Assembly (NCBI GenBank): GCA_030150085.1
Contig: JASLGJ010000573.1
Coordinates: 1-14,854, forward strand
Direction of reading: 5' to 3'
DNA length: 14,854 bases
Origin: Candidatus Elarobacter sp.
GTDB taxonomy: Bacteria > Vulcanimicrobiota > Vulcanimicrobiia > Vulcanimicrobiales > Vulcanimicrobiaceae
Position 1 is the stretch's first letter. Each line of letters opens with the position of its first letter. The translations under genes and the position numbers were made by a program. Positions 13,898 through 14,854 of the stretch are shown in pieces. Below the pieces are notes generated by a model, which saw only the letters and a list, made by a program, of their open reading frames with translations, was not told where the DNA came from and did no database searches.

Positions 13898-14665
13898 TCA
13901 GTTGTTGACGAGCTGGATCGTCATGAACGCCGAGGTCGCGCCGGTGGTGGCGGGGGCGTTCTTGTCGAGGTTCAGCTGGAGGTCTTCACCGGCCCACACC
14001 ACGCCCGACGGCGGGGTCGCGGAACCGATGACGTTGAGGCCCGTGCCGCCGGCCAGGTACTCGCCGGTGTAGACGGCGTTGGGCTGGGTCGGCGCCGCGC
14101 CGGTGTTCGAGACCGTGCCCGAGGCGACCGGCACGTAGCTGCCGCCCGCGGCGCACGCCGAGACGGTGCCCGCGGTGAAGGTCGCCACGCCCGGATCGGC
14201 CGAGCGGGTCGACTGGGTCGCGGCCGCGGTGCCCACGCCGCCGAAGGTCAGGCCGTTGGGGAACGCGCAGAAGCCCGTGCCCGCGGGAACCTCGGTCGTG
14301 GTGTCCAGGTACTCGTTGACCTGGTACTTGGCGTTGGTGGTGAGCTGCATCGCGAGCGCGTTCTTGTACGTGCAGGACACGGCCGCGGTCGGGCTCACGG
14401 CCAGCGTGCCGTAGTTCATGTTGAGGTCGGTTTCGCCCGAGGCCTGGCTGGTGCAGACGCCCGCGCCGCTGGCGAACAGCGTGTTGGCGGCGCCGCCGAA
14501 GGCGCCCGCCGCGGTGTAGTTGGTGTGGACGTTGAGCGTCGCCGTCAGCGGCACGTTCCACTGCAGCTTGACCGAGCCGTAGGTGAACGTCGAAGCCGCG
14601 CTCGCCGGCAATACCATCGTCCCGACCGCGACTGCGGCGGCGGCGATGGCCAGAATCCGTTTCAC
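13898..14665 (-). CDS. Exported pilin-like beta protein with four cysteines (subunit C)
   Basis: A 255-residue exported protein and first complete gene of the minus-strand surface cluster. The signal peptide ends near ASA (residue 23). The mature N-terminus TYGSVKLQWNVPLTATLNV, followed by HTNY, aligns gaplessly with subunit A. The middle NMNYGTLAVSPTAAVSCTYK resembles the L-x-F-G-x...C-T strand order of spore-coat-U/Csu-type pilins, though I cannot confirm membership. Four cysteines (GVCTS, SCTYK, GFCAF, SACAAG) could form two disulfides. The C-terminus EDLQLNLDKNA shares the D-x-Q-L signature with subunits A and B. Start is GTG 14665 with GGAAGGGA about seven bases upstream; the ATG further upstream meets a stop after one codon. 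It sits 58 bases after the stop of the truncated gene at the window edge. A major pilin-like subunit is a reasonable inference from its place before the chaperone. Confidence 0.83.
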   Translation of the reverse strand: MKRILAIAAAAVAVGTMVLPASAASTFTYGSVKLQWNVPLTATLNVHTNYTAAGAFGGAANTLFASGAGVCTSQASGETDLNMNYGTLAVSPTAAVSCTYKNALAMQLTTNAKYQVNEYLDTTTEVPAGTGFCAFPNGLTFGGVGTAAATQSTRSADPGVATFTAGTVSACAAGGSYVPVASGTVSNTGAAPTQPNAVYTGEYLAGGTGLNVIGSATPPSGVVWAGEDLQLNLDKNAPATTGATSAFMTIQLVNN

Positions 14666-14723
14666 TATCGCATCCCTTCCTTGAGAAGCAGAGTGCCCGT
14701 CTAGGGCGAATCGACCGCAGCGA

Positions 14724-14854
14724 TCATTTTCTTGAGCCGCCGTCGCCGTGAGTACGATCGATCGTGATCGCCAGGTGCTCGCCCCCCCGCGTGGTCAGCG
14801 TGCCGCGCATGGGAAGCCCGGACGGTCCGATTCGAACGTTGAAGCCATACACAC
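14724..14854 (-). CDS. C-terminal end of an unidentified protein (5' end outside window)
   Basis: Reading from the right edge, one minus-strand frame gives 42 codons ending in TGA at 14726-14724. The sequence VYGFNVRIGPSGLPMRGTL continues with TTRGGEHLAITIDR and looks like ordinary beta-type protein. The other two frames are poorer: one stops after 19 codons, the other is arginine/histidine-rich and reads to TAG at 14703-14701. The gene lies directly upstream of the surface-fibre cluster on the same strand, where a chaperone-usher locus might have its usher. The glycine spacing vaguely recalls usher C-termini, but the fragment is too short to identify. Confidence 0.5.
   Translation of the reverse strand, partial: VYGFNVRIGPSGLPMRGTLTTRGGEHLAITIDRTHGDGGSRK

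Noticed and set aside
14754..14765. Perfect 12-base palindrome ACGATCGATCGT near the right edge
   Set aside because: It lies inside the truncated coding sequence and reflects codons for Thr-Ile-Asp-Arg-Thr. There is no second copy or intergenic setting to support a binding site.

Overview
The window is very GC-rich, densely coded bacterial DNA. It has many GTG starts, TGA, TAG and TAA stops all in use, and stop/start overlaps of the GTGA and ATGA type. Several products carry export signals: a lipobox on the solute-binding protein and Sec-type signal peptides on seven others. The combination of a periplasmic solute-binding lipoprotein, a PapD-like chaperone candidate and pilin-like beta proteins fits a diderm with an outer membrane. 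The gene style would suit a high-GC environmental lineage such as Eremiobacterota/Vulcanimicrobiota, but nothing here fixes the taxon, so treat that as a guess. There is no rRNA, tRNA, CRISPR array or recognisable insertion sequence. No gene-free stretch exceeds 300 bases; the longest untranslated gap is about 76 bases (4321-4396).

Region 1 (1-4320, plus strand) is metabolic: the 3' end of an S41 carboxy-terminal processing protease, a family-5 solute-binding lipoprotein, tryptophan 2,3-dioxygenase (kynA) and a class V PLP enzyme that is probably kynureninase (kynU). Gaps are short and kynA/kynU overlap by GTGA, so the run is probably co-transcribed. KynU is interrupted by a single in-frame TGA, with clear family homology continuing in the same frame for 70 codons.

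Region 2 (4341-5973, plus strand) starts with a strong imperfect hairpin. Two tandem paralogous secreted proteins of unknown family follow. Each has a signal peptide, a low-complexity Ser/Gly/Pro/Thr linker and a conserved Asn/Val-rich C-terminal block. The first contains an 18-bp tandem repeat.

Region 3 (5998-7654) has an inositol-monophosphatase-family gene and a small helical protein on the minus strand. The phosphatase appears to use a CTG start behind a perfect AGGAGG. A four-helix membrane protein, DUF4149-like, diverges from it on the plus strand. Only 27 bases separate the two divergent starts.

Region 4 (14854 down to 7651, minus strand) is the most interesting part: a compact cluster, read right to left, of exported beta-rich proteins. 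The order is the end of an unidentified protein, a pilin-like subunit, a PapD/DUF916-like chaperone, two more subunits coupled by ATGA, and a 1346-residue adhesin-like protein whose GTG start lies one base after the preceding stop. The three small subunits share terminal sequence signatures. The layout resembles an archaic chaperone-usher or Csu-like pilus locus, or a WxLIP-like surface complex. No usher is visible, and the subunits do not match a family I can name with confidence.
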